A DNA stretch of 64,000 bases from Aquimarina atlantica (GCF_000626715.1 NZ_AQRA01000011.1:1-64000), one strand, 5' to 3'. Positions 16,029 to 25,517 are shown, numbered from the stretch's first letter. Numbers and translations are program-made. The notes: generated by a model from the sequence alone, not told the origin.

Positions 16029-19000
16029 GTGAGTGTAAATTTAATCTCGCAAATCGTTGCACAGTCTCGGCAAATGCAGAAACTGGGAGAAGCTATTGCC
16101 CAGTCCGAAACAAAAATACATCTGCAAGGAAGTATCGGATCATCGTTATCATTTATTATTGAAAACAGCTTTACCCAAGCCGAAAAACCATTTCTCTGCA
16201 TTTTTAATGATAAAGAAGAAGCTGCGTATTATCTCAATGACCTCGAACAATTACTCGGAGATAAAAATGTGCTTTTTTATCCTGGGAGCTATCGTAGACC
16301 CTACCAAATCGAAGAAACCGATAATGCAAATGTACTACTAAGAGCAGAAGTACTTAATCGCATCAATTCTAGAAAAAAACCAGCATTAATTATTACGTAT
16401 CCCGATGCACTATTTGAAAAAGTGGTAACTCGAAAAGAACTCGAAAAGAACACCTTAAAAATTAGTATTAATGATACGCTTTCACTTGATTTTGTAAACG
16501 AAGTATTATTCGAATATCAGTTTCAAAGAGTAGATTTTGTTACTGAGCCTGGAGAATTTTCGGTTCGAGGGGGAATTGTAGATGTGTTTTCTTTTAGTAA
16601 TGACGAACCTTATAGAATCGAGTTTTTTGGCGATGAAGTTGATAGCATTAGAACTTTTGATGTAGAGACTCAACTATCTACAGATCAAATTAAAAAAATC
16701 TCTATCATCCCCAATGTAGAGAATAAAGCATTACAAGAAACCAGGGAAAGTTTCTTAAAATATATTACTTCAAAAACAGTAATTATCACAAAAGACATCG
16801 ACCTTCTTTCTGCCAGAATTGATAAAAACTTTAAAAAAGCCGAAGAAGCATTCGAAACACTTTCTAAGGAGATCAAACATAGTACCCCAACAGAACTTTT
16901 TGCTACATCAGAAGGTATCAAAAAACAATTATTAGATTTTACATTGATCGAAATCGGTAATCGACCTATTACCAAAGCAGATTATGCCATAAAATTTGAC
17001 ACCAAACCTCAACCCTCTTTCAATAAACAATTTGATTTACTGATCAAAAACCTGAATGAAAATCATGAAACGGGTTATAAGAACTATATCTTCTGCGTAA
17101 GCGAACAACAAGCAAAACGTTTTCATGATATTTTTGATGACGCAGATCTTGATGTAAAACAATATGAAACTATTGTTTTTTCTGCCTTTCAGGGATTTAT
17201 TGATCATGATCGTAAAATTGCCTGCTATACAGATCACCAGATATTCGAGCGTTACCATAAATTTAATCTCAAAAATGGATATGCCAAAAAACAGGCGATC
17301 ACTCTAAAAGAGCTCACCAACCTGGATGTAGGTGATTATGTAACTCATATCGATCATGGGATTGGTAAATTTGGTGGATTACAAAAGATAGATGTAGAAG
17401 GCAAAAAACAAGAGGCCATCAAATTAATTTACGGAGAAAGAGATGTGCTTTACCTTAGTATACATTCGCTTCATAAAATCTCGAAGTTTAATGGTAAAGA
17501 TGGTAAACCTCCGCAGGTATATAAATTAGGCTCCAAAGCCTGGAAAACACTTAAACAAAAGACCAAAGCCCGGGTAAAACATATAGCTTTCAATTTGATT
17601 CAGTTATATGCAAAACGAAAACTACAAAAAGGATTTCAGTATAACCCAGATAGTTATTTACAACATGAGTTAGAAGCTTCTTTTATATATGAAGATACCC
17701 CCGATCAAAGTACGGCTACAGAAGCAGTAAAAACCGATATGGAAAGTGAGCGACCAATGGATCGGCTTATTTGTGGAGATGTTGGTTTTGGTAAAACCGA
17801 AGTCGCTATCCGGGCAGCATTTAAGGCTGTTGATAACGGGAAACAAGTAGCTGTTCTGGTGCCCACTACAATTCTTGCATTTCAGCATGCAAAAACCTTT
17901 AGAGAACGTCTTAAAGATTTTCCTGTGACGGTAGAATATATAAATCGTTTTCGCACAGCAAAACAAAAAAAAGAAGTTCTCGAAGACCTGGCCGTAGGTA
18001 AAGTAGATATCATTATTGGGACTCACCAGCTAGTTAACAAAAATGTGAAGTTTAAAGATCTTGGGTTATTGGTTATTGATGAAGAACAAAAATTTGGAGT
18101 ATCGGTAAAAGATAAACTCAAAACCATAAAAGAAAATGTAGATACCCTAACTTTGACCGCTACACCAATCCCAAGAACGTTACAGTTTAGCCTTATGGCA
18201 GCACGGGATTTATCTACCATTACCACTCCCCCTCCTAATCGTTATCCTATAGAGACCAATGTGATACGATTTAGCGAAGAAACAATACGCGACGCAGTGA
18301 GTTATGAAATCCAACGTGGTGGTCAGGTGTTTTTTATTCATAATCGAATTGAGAATATTAAAGAAGTTGCAGGGATGGTACAACGCTTAGTTCCCGATGC
18401 CAAAATAGGTGTTGGCCATGGGCAGATGGATGGAAAAAAACTAGAAAGTCTTATGCTTTCTTTTATGAACGGAGAATTTGACGTATTGATTTCTACCACT
18501 ATTGTAGAAAGTGGGTTAGATGTTCCTAATGCAAATACTATTTTTATTAATAATGCCAATAATTTTGGACTTTCTGATCTGCACCAAATGCGAGGACGTG
18601 TAGGTCGAAGTAATAAAAAAGCATTTTGTTACTTTATCACTCCACCTTATTCTGCAATGACCGAAGATGCTCGTAAACGTATCACAGCATTAGAGCAGTT
18701 CTCTGAACTGGGAAGCGGTTTTAACATTGCGATGAAAGATCTCGAAATTCGGGGAGCAGGAGATCTGTTAGGAGGAGAACAGAGTGGATTTATTAATGAA
18801 ATTGGTTTCGAAACATACCAAAAAATCCTAAATGAAGCCATCGAAGAACTCAAAGAAAATGAGTTTGCAGAATTATATAAAGAAGAGGCAACAGATAAGA
18901 TATATCTAAAAGACACACAGATCGATACCGATTTCGAATTGTTATTCCCCGATGATTATATCAATAATATTACCGAACGTCTTAGTCTATACACCGAACT

Positions 19001-19388
19001 TAATACCATTAAAAAAGAATCAGACTTGCAGGAGTATGAAAAACGATTGATAGATCGTTTTGGCGAATTACCCGATCAGGCAATAGATTTATTAAATTCG
19101 GTTCGAATCAAATGGATAGCCACATCTATTGGATTAGAAAAAATTATTATGAAACAAGATAAATTGATTGGCTATTTCATTAGTGATCAACAATCTGGTT
19201 TTTATCAAAGTCCGGCATTTACATCTGTATTGCAATTTGTACAACAAAATCCCGGAGTTTGTAAGATGAAGGAAAAGAATACCAGAAACGGGTTACGCTT
19301 ATTATTAACTTTTGAAAACGTTACCACAGTAGATAAAGCCCTACAAGTATTGCAACCGCTACAACCTAAGATTGATATTGAAGCGTAA
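16029..19388 (+). CDS. mfd: Transcription-repair coupling factor Mfd
   Basis: Mfd removes RNA polymerase stalled at DNA damage and recruits UvrA. The product shows the UvrB-like N-terminal module (GSSLSF, YRRPYQIEETDNANVLLRAE), the CarD-like RNA polymerase interaction domain (LDVGDYVTHIDHGIGKFGG), and a RecG-type translocase. The translocase has Walker A DVGFGKTEVA at about residue 580, Walker B VIDEEQKFGV at about 680, TATPIPRTLQ, and motif VI QMRGRVGRS. The TRCF C-terminal domain follows. I prefer the GTG at 16029 because MSVNLISQIVAQSRQMQKL then matches the usual short N terminus of the family. A TTG at 15981 would add 16 residues. There is no ATG nearby. The gene is followed by a strong hairpin at 19406-19441. 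Confidence 0.95.
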   Translation: MSVNLISQIVAQSRQMQKLGEAIAQSETKIHLQGSIGSSLSFIIENSFTQAEKPFLCIFNDKEEAAYYLNDLEQLLGDKNVLFYPGSYRRPYQIEETDNANVLLRAEVLNRINSRKKPALIITYPDALFEKVVTRKELEKNTLKISINDTLSLDFVNEVLFEYQFQRVDFVTEPGEFSVRGGIVDVFSFSNDEPYRIEFFGDEVDSIRTFDVETQLSTDQIKKISIIPNVENKALQETRESFLKYITSKTVIITKDIDLLSARIDKNFKKAEEAFETLSKEIKHSTPTELFATSEGIKKQLLDFTLIEIGNRPITKADYAIKFDTKPQPSFNKQFDLLIKNLNENHETGYKNYIFCVSEQQAKRFHDIFDDADLDVKQYETIVFSAFQGFIDHDRKIACYTDHQIFERYHKFNLKNGYAKKQAITLKELTNLDVGDYVTHIDHGIGKFGGLQKIDVEGKKQEAIKLIYGERDVLYLSIHSLHKISKFNGKDGKPPQVYKLGSKAWKTLKQKTKARVKHIAFNLIQLYAKRKLQKGFQYNPDSYLQHELEASFIYEDTPDQSTATEAVKTDMESERPMDRLICGDVGFGKTEVAIRAAFKAVDNGKQVAVLVPTTILAFQHAKTFRERLKDFPVTVEYINRFRTAKQKKEVLEDLAVGKVDIIIGTHQLVNKNVKFKDLGLLVIDEEQKFGVSVKDKLKTIKENVDTLTLTATPIPRTLQFSLMAARDLSTITTPPPNRYPIETNVIRFSEETIRDAVSYEIQRGGQVFFIHNRIENIKEVAGMVQRLVPDAKIGVGHGQMDGKKLESLMLSFMNGEFDVLISTTIVESGLDVPNANTIFINNANNFGLSDLHQMRGRVGRSNKKAFCYFITPPYSAMTEDARKRITALEQFSELGSGFNIAMKDLEIRGAGDLLGGEQSGFINEIGFETYQKILNEAIEELKENEFAELYKEEATDKIYLKDTQIDTDFELLFPDDYINNITERLSLYTELNTIKKESDLQEYEKRLIDRFGELPDQAIDLLNSVRIKWIATSIGLEKIIMKQDKLIGYFISDQQSGFYQSPAFTSVLQFVQQNPGVCKMKEKNTRNGLRLLLTFENVTTVDKALQVLQPLQPKIDIEA

Positions 19389-19405
19389 TGATAATAAATA
19401 AAATA

Positions 19406-19441
19406 ATATGAGTTCGATAGAAAATCATATCGAACTCATAT
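19406..19441. terminator. Bidirectional terminator between mfd and the lipoprotein gene
   Basis: A perfect 14-bp stem ATATGAGTTCGATA/TATCGAACTCATAT with an 8-nt loop sits between two convergent genes. The flanks are AT-rich rather than pure T tracts. Confidence 0.65.
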
Positions 19442-19478
19442 CATTTAAGAGTATCAAAAGGTTTAGTAAAACCAATCA

Positions 19479-20843
19479 TTATAGTTTTGAAAGTTCCTTA
19501 ATCATTTTTTCAAAATCTTCATTCTTTTTAAAGGACTTGTTATGGTAATCAGGGTTTGTAAAAGTTAATGATTCTGTAACTTTAGTAGTATTACTTTCAG
19601 AAGAATTCTCACCCATAAAAAAACTTCCATAAACAGTACCTTTTGAAAAATTGGTCTCCTCATATTTTAAATTTTCTAACTTAAAATGAGGATAGAGATC
19701 AAAAAACTCCTGAGGTAGTTCTGGTATAGTTTGATATGCAAGCTCATTACTTCTGAAACTCCAGCTATCATAACGAAATTTTTTCTCCACAGAATCATTA
19801 AAATGATACGACCATGTTGATCGTTTAGTACTATATTTTTGATCCGCTGTATACTCAAAAGCGTTTATAGAGCTATTGATTAAATTAAAATCTGTAGTGT
19901 ACGAAGGAACAGTTATAGCTTCAAGTGTAGGAGATTCTCTCGTATAGGCATAACTATAGTTTTCTACATAATTAGATGTATAAACCCGTATGTAAAAATC
20001 ATAAAAATTCTCAAAAACACCAAAAGTAGATGCTGCCTCACTTTCAATTCTGGTAAATAAAGCTGTTTCAAATATTTCTTCTGGTGTAAGATGAGCTCTC
20101 AAATCTTTAAAATAAGTATTACCGTCATTTGGCAAGTTAATAGGAAGATATGCATCGAATTCTTTTAATTCACTACCGTCAACAATAATTTCTTGTTCGT
20201 CCTGTATATTATCAATAAGAATATATTTTGATTTTTCTAATTCAAAATGAACCGTAATTAAAAATTTATTGTAGTTATTACGAAATGAGACATTATAATC
20301 CATCGAATTATTTGTTCCAGAACCAGAATAACTAGCACCACCATTGTTTGACGATATCGAAACTTTATTATACCCTTCAATATTTTGAATTTTCAAAGAA
20401 AAACTTTTCGAGTTCTCGTTGGTTTCTCCTGTGTTAGAGGTAACATTACTAGTATCATAACCTTCAAAATTCCATATCGTTCCTTTCTTAATATTAAAAA
20501 AAGAACTTAAAAAATTAACCTGTGAAGATTCTCTGTTTCTGTACATAAATCTAGAAACTGTAAAAGATTCTTTTTCTTCTCCTTTTTTTGCTTTAAAAAC
20601 GTATTCTTTATTATTTTCTATTTGGGTGTGTGCCAAAATATTTCCCTCGTTATCATTAAGAATAAGATAACCCGAATTCACTACTTCACCGATATAAAAT
20701 TCATTTACCTTTAAAGTAAAGTAAGTGATACTATCATTTACAGGGTGGGTTTCGTTATTTGAATCAGAATTAATTACAGGTTCATCATCTTTTGAACAAC
20801 TAACAATAATGGCAAGTAAAGCTAAAAATAATAATTTCTTCAT
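19479..20843 (-). CDS. Hypothetical lipoprotein (454 aa)
   Basis: I do not recognise the family. From the ATG at 20843 the protein starts MKKLLFLALLAIIVSCSKDDEP, a clean lipoprotein signal with the acidic residues after Cys that favour surface export in Bacteroidota. The frame stays open 40 codons upstream, but that extension would bury the signal peptide, so I reject it. The remaining 430 residues are rich in Asn, Ser and aromatic residues with alternating beta-strand character and no recognised catalytic motif. It is convergent with mfd and stands alone. A GAAATATA (reverse TATATTTC) box at 20873-20880 may be part of its promoter. Confidence 0.75.
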   Translation of the reverse strand: MKKLLFLALLAIIVSCSKDDEPVINSDSNNETHPVNDSITYFTLKVNEFYIGEVVNSGYLILNDNEGNILAHTQIENNKEYVFKAKKGEEKESFTVSRFMYRNRESSQVNFLSSFFNIKKGTIWNFEGYDTSNVTSNTGETNENSKSFSLKIQNIEGYNKVSISSNNGGASYSGSGTNNSMDYNVSFRNNYNKFLITVHFELEKSKYILIDNIQDEQEIIVDGSELKEFDAYLPINLPNDGNTYFKDLRAHLTPEEIFETALFTRIESEAASTFGVFENFYDFYIRVYTSNYVENYSYAYTRESPTLEAITVPSYTTDFNLINSSINAFEYTADQKYSTKRSTWSYHFNDSVEKKFRYDSWSFRSNELAYQTIPELPQEFFDLYPHFKLENLKYEETNFSKGTVYGSFFMGENSSESNTTKVTESLTFTNPDYHNKSFKKNEDFEKMIKELSKL

Positions 20844-21087
20844 GATATGTTTTCTATGATATAAATACCTTCGAAATATAAATGTCTTAACAGAAATAAA
20901 TGTTACTCCTTTTTTATAGAAATCTAAAATTTCTGCACTCATTTTATATTTTTTTCTAATCAAGAAAAAACCATCCGTCGATAAAAAATAACACTTTAAC
21001 GATAGTTTTAATGTATTTTACCGACAAATACCTTTTAATGAGGCATATATTTTTTAACTTTATCATCACAATAAACCAACATTGATT

Positions 21088-21408
21088 ATGAACACAAGAG
21101 AAGAATTTAGTTTTTTAAAAGATCCCTGGAAACAACTACAAAAGATAAATAATCAAGTTAATCAATTGATAGATGGTTTTAATACTAATAAACTATATGC
21201 AATAAATTATTCAAACCTAAAGAGGAGATATACAGAAGAAATAGAAAACTATAAAAACAATCCAGAATTAATCGATATAGAAGAATTTTCTATGAATTAT
21301 TCTTTTGGATATCATTGCTATAATAACATTGATGATGTATACAGTAAAGAAGCTATGTACATTGAAGTTAAAAGTTATCTAAGGGCACTAAAAATAAGAA
21401 CAGCATAG
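21088..21408 (+). CDS. Small hypothetical protein (106 aa)
   Basis: The family was not recognised. The protein starts at the ATG at 21088 (MNTREEFSFLKDPW) and is charged and helical without signal peptide or membrane segment. Tyr and Asn are frequent, and base composition is like its neighbours. A TAACTTTA box at 21055-21062 is placed as expected for a promoter of a short leader. It stands alone between a divergent lipoprotein gene and an intergenic region of 376 bp. A cytoplasmic orphan protein is all that can be said. Confidence 0.55.
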   Translation: MNTREEFSFLKDPWKQLQKINNQVNQLIDGFNTNKLYAINYSNLKRRYTEEIENYKNNPELIDIEEFSMNYSFGYHCYNNIDDVYSKEAMYIEVKSYLRALKIRTA

Positions 21409-21784
21409 CGCTTCTTAAACATTCTTTTCTTAATCTGTATTCAAAATCAATCAATAATTTATATAACCACCAATCCTTTATCATCATCAATAATTAATAC
21501 GTTCGAATTTATTTTTCTATAACATACAAGAATTACTATTAGTATAACGGCCACTACCTTCAATCTTAAAAGTGTTTAAAAACACAAACATGCTATCTAT
21601 AAAAAGTGATTTCTAAAAAAACATAGCCTATTCAATAGAATAATTCCTATATTTCGAACCCTAGAGATTCTTTTACAAATCCTTGAAAAGCATTGCTATA
21701 CCCGTATTGTCGGGTGAATGTCGGGTGAAATACAAACTAAAAAATTTGAGAACCTATTTCTGAGAACTAATATTGCTGAACAAA
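21409..21784. other. 376-bp intergenic region upstream of the XRE regulator
   Basis: No gene was found. The only clear structure is a perfect tandem duplication of TGTCGGGTGAA at 21708-21718 and 21719-21729, about 55 bp before the regulator start. Confidence 0.5.
21708..21729 (+). promoter_or_regulatory. Two tandem copies of TGTCGGGTGAA, possible operator
   Basis: Two head-to-tail 11-bp copies lie 55 bp upstream of a gene for a DNA-binding membrane regulator. An 11-bp pitch places both copies on one face of the helix, as for a regulator that binds direct repeats. Autoregulation is inferred. Confidence 0.35.
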
Positions 21785-22645
21785 ATGAAAATTAATCAAA
21801 TCATGAAACAGCCAGAATTAGGTCAAAAAATTTCTGAACTCAGAAAGTCTAAAGGGCTTACCCAAGAAGAACTGGTAGAACAATGTAATATTAGTGTTCG
21901 TACAATCCAGCGTATTGAAGCTGGAGAAGTAACTCCAAGAAGTTATACTATAAAAACTATTTTATCAGCACTGGATTATAACCTCGAAAGAATACAAACA
22001 GAAGAATCTCGAGTAACTAAAGAGTTTAAAAAACTATTTCTCCTCGATATAGATGATAGTAAAGAAGTTGGTTTTCTAATCAAACAACTTTCTATCGCAT
22101 GGATCAGTGGGATCGTATATTTTATTCTTGGATTTGCAGAAATCACTGTAGACTATTACAGATACACCGAAGATCTAATGGTTACAAATAACGTTGTTTA
22201 TATTGTATTAAAAATAGCCATGCTAGCTTCAGTTATTCTATTTACAAGAGGGTTTATTCTTACCGGAAAAATTTTAAAAAATTACTTATTACGGATTACT
22301 GCATTCATTTTTATTTTTATCGGAGTATTATTTTATATCTATGATATTCTATCACTATACATTGTTGATTTTGATTATCAATTCGTTCTTGGAGCCGAAG
22401 CAGTAACTTATGGTGTTATTGGGATATTATTTGGAATATCAATATTACGTCTGCATAATGGACTAGGAACACTTGCTACTGTAACCGGTATTTTTGAAAT
22501 CATTACTTATGGTTTTATGGTTACCATTATTTTATCTCTCGTTGGATTGGTTTTACTTACTCCTACAATAATTCTAGAAATTATCCTACTTTATAAAGTT
22601 TCTCAAATGCTAAAAGCAAAGCAAAAAGAACTCACTCTTGATTAA
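21785..22645 (+). CDS. XRE-family regulator with membrane domain
   Basis: The 286-residue product begins with a helix-turn-helix domain (about residues 12-66: LGQKISELRKSKGLTQEELV, then SVRTIQRIEAGEVTPR). A linker follows, then about five to six hydrophobic helices between residues 100 and 275, so the DNA-binding domain is tethered to the inner membrane. Such fusions occur in Bacteroidota; the ligand is unknown. The ATG at 21785 is preferred over an upstream TTG. The gene is followed after 95 bp by a serine hydrolase on the same strand, so a shared role (for example sensing and turnover of a peptide or lipid) is possible but unproven. Confidence 0.8.
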   Translation: MKINQIMKQPELGQKISELRKSKGLTQEELVEQCNISVRTIQRIEAGEVTPRSYTIKTILSALDYNLERIQTEESRVTKEFKKLFLLDIDDSKEVGFLIKQLSIAWISGIVYFILGFAEITVDYYRYTEDLMVTNNVVYIVLKIAMLASVILFTRGFILTGKILKNYLLRITAFIFIFIGVLFYIYDILSLYIVDFDYQFVLGAEAVTYGVIGILFGISILRLHNGLGTLATVTGIFEIITYGFMVTIILSLVGLVLLTPTIILEIILLYKVSQMLKAKQKELTLD

Positions 22646-22740
22646 TTCTTAAAAATCATTTCTAGAATATCCTACCAATATCATTGAGCTATTTACCAAT
22701 GACAGGAATTCCTTTGTTTAATTTTAAATCAATATTTAGC

Positions 22741-23931
22741 ATGAAAAAAGTATGTACTATCCTTATTTTGGTTATAATTCTTCCACTACTTTTTTACCTA
22801 CTAGAGCCAATCTTTACATATAATTTGGGTTGGTCTGCTTTTCCTAAAAACACCAAATTACAACCAGTAGTGCAACATCAAGATTCGGTTTTGAAAAAAG
22901 CAGATAGTCTTCTTTTAGATATATTTACTCGTATAAAAACACCTGCAATTTCTGTTGCAGTTGGTAAAAACGGTAAAATAGTTTGGGCTAATGCTATTGG
23001 CTATGAGGATATAGAAAAAAACAAAAAAGCGAGCTTAAAAACAAAATTTAGAATTGGTAGTACTTCAAAAGCAGTGACTTCTATTGGATTAGGAGTGCTT
23101 CTTCAAAACAAGAAACTCAGTTTTGATTCTAAAGTCAAAGAATTTGTCCCATATGCCAGTAAAACACTTTCAGAAATAACCTTAAGACAACTTGCTTCTC
23201 ATACTTCGGGAATACGTAATTACGGAATCTGTTCTTGTTTCCCCATTTGGGAATATTACAACAATGATGAGTATGCTACCACCAAAGAAAGTGTTGCTGT
23301 GTTTAATAATGATGATTTATTATTCTCCCCGGGTACAGATTTTAGCTATAGTACGTACAACTATACGATGCTTAGTGCAATGATTGAAGGAGCTTCAGAA
23401 ATGAATTTTCCTGATTTTATGAAAACTTCAATATTCAAACCTCTAGACATAGATATTGCTACTGAACAACAAACTGCTACAATAGAGAACTTATCAAAAT
23501 TCTATGAAGTTGAAGAAAATCAATACAAAGAAGTATATAAGGTAAACAATAGTAATAAATGGGCTGGTGGTGGATTCTTAGCATCTCCAACAGATCTGGT
23601 AACGCTAGGAAACGCTTTTCTAAATCAACAACTCCTAAACAAAAAAACTGTACAATCTCTTACACAACCTGTAACCTTAATCAATGGGCAAATAAATGAG
23701 CAGAGTTATGCCATTGGTTGGCGAAGTCATATATCGAAATCAGTTTTTGAAGATAATCATCCTGTTCAGGTTTTTCATCACGCTGGTATGGCAACAGGAG
23801 CAACATCAATCTTTGTGTTATTTCCAGAATATAATGCATCAATATCTTTATTAATAAACAAAACCGAACCTCCATCAAATCTTTTTAAATACGTATACGA
23901 TTTAATACATCTTTTTATCCATAAACCCTAA
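22741..23931 (+). CDS. LACTB-like serine hydrolase (beta-lactamase/PBP4* family)
   Basis: The product has a signal or anchor helix (MKKVCTILILVIILPLLF) followed by a class C beta-lactamase-fold hydrolase. The nucleophile motif STSK is at about residue 107, the second motif is FSYSTYNYTMLSA (YST instead of YSN, as in LACTB-type proteins), and the third is HHAGMATGATS. The likely role is a periplasmic peptidase or esterase rather than a drug-inactivating enzyme. I chose the ATG at 22741 because it starts a normal signal sequence; in-frame starts at 22684 and 22699 would lengthen it without benefit. A strong terminator at 24030-24059 follows. Confidence 0.85.
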   Translation: MKKVCTILILVIILPLLFYLLEPIFTYNLGWSAFPKNTKLQPVVQHQDSVLKKADSLLLDIFTRIKTPAISVAVGKNGKIVWANAIGYEDIEKNKKASLKTKFRIGSTSKAVTSIGLGVLLQNKKLSFDSKVKEFVPYASKTLSEITLRQLASHTSGIRNYGICSCFPIWEYYNNDEYATTKESVAVFNNDDLLFSPGTDFSYSTYNYTMLSAMIEGASEMNFPDFMKTSIFKPLDIDIATEQQTATIENLSKFYEVEENQYKEVYKVNNSNKWAGGGFLASPTDLVTLGNAFLNQQLLNKKTVQSLTQPVTLINGQINEQSYAIGWRSHISKSVFEDNHPVQVFHHAGMATGATSIFVLFPEYNASISLLINKTEPPSNLFKYVYDLIHLFIHKP

Positions 23932-23936
23932 ACATC

Positions 23937-23999
23937 ATGAAAAGTCTAATCTTATCAGCTTTATTACTCATTTTAAGCATTATAAAAGCAATGGTGTAA
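23937..23999 (+). pseudogene. Possible 20-codon remnant of an exported protein
   Basis: The ATG 5 bp after the serine hydrolase stop opens a frame of 20 codons that looks like a complete signal-peptide start (MKSLILSALLLILSIIKA) and then ends in TAA, just before a terminator. It may be the decayed start of a former gene or a short membrane peptide. The evidence is weak. Confidence 0.25.
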
Positions 24000-24029
24000 G
24001 CAGCCAATTACAATATATAATAAAGTGAA

Positions 24030-24059
24030 AAAGGCGAGAATCTTTGGATTCTCGCCTTT
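24030..24059. terminator. Strong intrinsic terminator hairpin
   Basis: AAAGGCGAGAATC and GATTCTCGCCTTT form a perfect 13-bp stem with a TTTG loop. It closes the serine hydrolase transcript and may also serve the minus-strand peptide gene 100 bp away. Confidence 0.8.
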
Positions 24060-24159
24060 ACTAATTTTAAATACTCACTATTACTTAAAATTGAATTAAT
24101 CTCAATACTAACTTATTCTTTCTCTCATACCAGTTTTTTTTATAGCATATTGCTATTTA

Positions 24160-24387
24160 TTAACCTTCTTGGCAGTGTATTGCCCAAACTCCAAGATTTC
24201 CACAACAGACAAGATCTTCAATAGGTCCAAAACAAGAAGATGAAATCGCTGCAAGTACCCCTGTAGAAGTATCGCAAGCAGATCCTTCAGAGGGACAAGA
24301 GTTATCCCACCCTCTTCCTTTTATTTCTTTTTGAATTTTTCTTTCCAGAATGGTTATCCCTTGCAGTTTTAAAATTGATTGTAACAT
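24160..24387 (-). CDS. RiPP/bacteriocin-like precursor peptide, six cysteines
   Basis: The 75-residue product has a leader of the type common in Bacteroidota natural-product precursors (MLQSILKLQGITILERKIQK, then EIKG): a hydrophobic L..L.G..L helix and a charged QK.I.G end, here with GRG instead of a strict Gly-Gly. The predicted core from about residue 25 holds six cysteines (31, 38, 52, 61, 62, 72), many Ser/Thr and a CC pair. Three disulfides or thioether rings are possible. No lanthionine synthetase, radical SAM enzyme or peptidase-type ABC exporter is visible in the window, so it is an orphan precursor. Neighbours are an NHL-like lipoprotein and two membrane AraC regulators, all on the same strand. 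Assignment rests on leader pattern only. Confidence 0.6.
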   Translation of the reverse strand: MLQSILKLQGITILERKIQKEIKGRGWDNSCPSEGSACDTSTGVLAAISSSCFGPIEDLVCCGNLGVWAIHCQEG

Positions 24388-24437
24388 AATGATATAGTTT
24401 TAAGGTGAATAATTAATGATATTGATCAACCTAATAT

Positions 24438-24473
24438 CAACCACATACTATATTTCTGAGTGGTTGTTTTTTT
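24438..24473 (+). terminator. Plus-strand terminator-like hairpin upstream of the peptide gene
   Basis: CAACCAC (24438-24444) and GTGGTTG (24460-24466) pair and are followed by seven T on the plus strand. No plus-strand gene ends here. It could end an antisense transcript across the peptide gene, or on the minus strand form a hairpin in the peptide gene's leader. Confidence 0.4.
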
Positions 24474-24584
24474 GGTTGGTTTCGAATTTAAGATGCATCA
24501 ATATCACAAATCGACTTTTTGTATACAATCAAACCTATTGACATCAATTTTGTAATAATTTTCCTTAATACACAACAGGTTATT

Positions 24585-25517
24585 TTAATAAAATTTAATT
24601 TTCCGTATGCCTCCAGTTCCTCCAAATTCTGATATATAAATTGCTGTACGTAATGGATCAGAAGTAATCCCATTAGGGCCATTAAACGATGCTTCTTTAA
24701 GCAATCCATCGGTTTGAGCAGCATCTCCGGTACCCGCAAACTCCTCTACTGTACCATCCATAGAAATTTTAAATATTTTATTAACTCCAATACCAGTAGC
24801 AAAAATTGAATTTCTAACTACGGTTAGGTAACCAATCCCGAAACCATTAACCACAGCATCGGTAATAGTTGTAATAAGAGATACGTTTCCGTCTGGATCT
24901 ATAGATAAAATATCTGCCGTAGAAAAATTACCAACAATTAAATTTCCTTTACGATCAAAATCGATCCCTACGCCACCTGCTAATTTAGGGTCTGATGCAT
25001 ACACAGTTACTTCTCCTTCTGCGGTGATTTTATGAACTGTTGGGGTTCCAAAATTTGATACATACAGATTATTATCATGATCCAAAGTTAGTCCAGATGG
25101 GAAACCACTAACGCTTGCCAATACTGTTTGTGTTCCGTCTGGTGTAATTTTAAGAATATCTCCTGATCCACCACCACTACTATTAACAACATATAGGTTA
25201 CCTTGCAGGTCAATTGCATTCCCTAATGGGCCAGTTAAGTTCGATGCAAATTCTGTAACCTCACCATCTTTGGATATTTTAAAAACTCTCGTTCCACTAC
25301 CATTTGCTCCTGCAAACTGACCAAACTCTGAGACATAAATATTGCCGTATTTATCTACACTAACAGCATCATTACCAAAAAAAGGAGAAACTACAGTTTC
25401 TACCTCGAGGTCTGGATCTAATCCATCTCCGTAACAAGAAATTAGTGTGATTGATATTGAGGATAAAACAAAAAGCATTACTGCTTTTATACCAATGTGT
25501 TTAATACATGTTTTCAT
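24585..25517 (-). CDS. Lipoprotein with NHL-like beta-propeller repeats
   Basis: The 310-residue product has a long signal sequence ending in a lipobox (ISITLISC, Cys at about residue 28). Then come repeated blade motifs of the NHL/SMP-30 type: DKYGNIYVSEFG, DLQGNLYVVNSSG, DHDNNLYVSNFG, DRKGNLIVGNFS, each followed by a VFKISKDGEV-like strand (DILKITPDG, VHKITAEGE). About five to six blades can be counted. Such lipoproteins are thought to bind ligands or act as lactonase-like enzymes, but no catalytic metal site is evident. It is followed downstream by the peptide gene (about 200 bp) and preceded by two AraC regulators. A CTAAAGTA box (reverse TACTTTAG) at 25541-25548 is a fair promoter candidate. 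Confidence 0.8.
   Translation of the reverse strand: MKTCIKHIGIKAVMLFVLSSISITLISCYGDGLDPDLEVETVVSPFFGNDAVSVDKYGNIYVSEFGQFAGANGSGTRVFKISKDGEVTEFASNLTGPLGNAIDLQGNLYVVNSSGGGSGDILKITPDGTQTVLASVSGFPSGLTLDHDNNLYVSNFGTPTVHKITAEGEVTVYASDPKLAGGVGIDFDRKGNLIVGNFSTADILSIDPDGNVSLITTITDAVVNGFGIGYLTVVRNSIFATGIGVNKIFKISMDGTVEEFAGTGDAAQTDGLLKEASFNGPNGITSDPLRTAIYISEFGGTGGIRKIKFY

Noticed and set aside
20844..20963. 40-residue N-terminal extension of the lipoprotein at 19479-20843
   Set aside because: It would place a normal lipoprotein signal in the interior of the protein.
24488..24739. 83-codon minus-strand frame
   Set aside because: It overlaps the 3' end of the NHL-like gene in another frame and has no features of its own.
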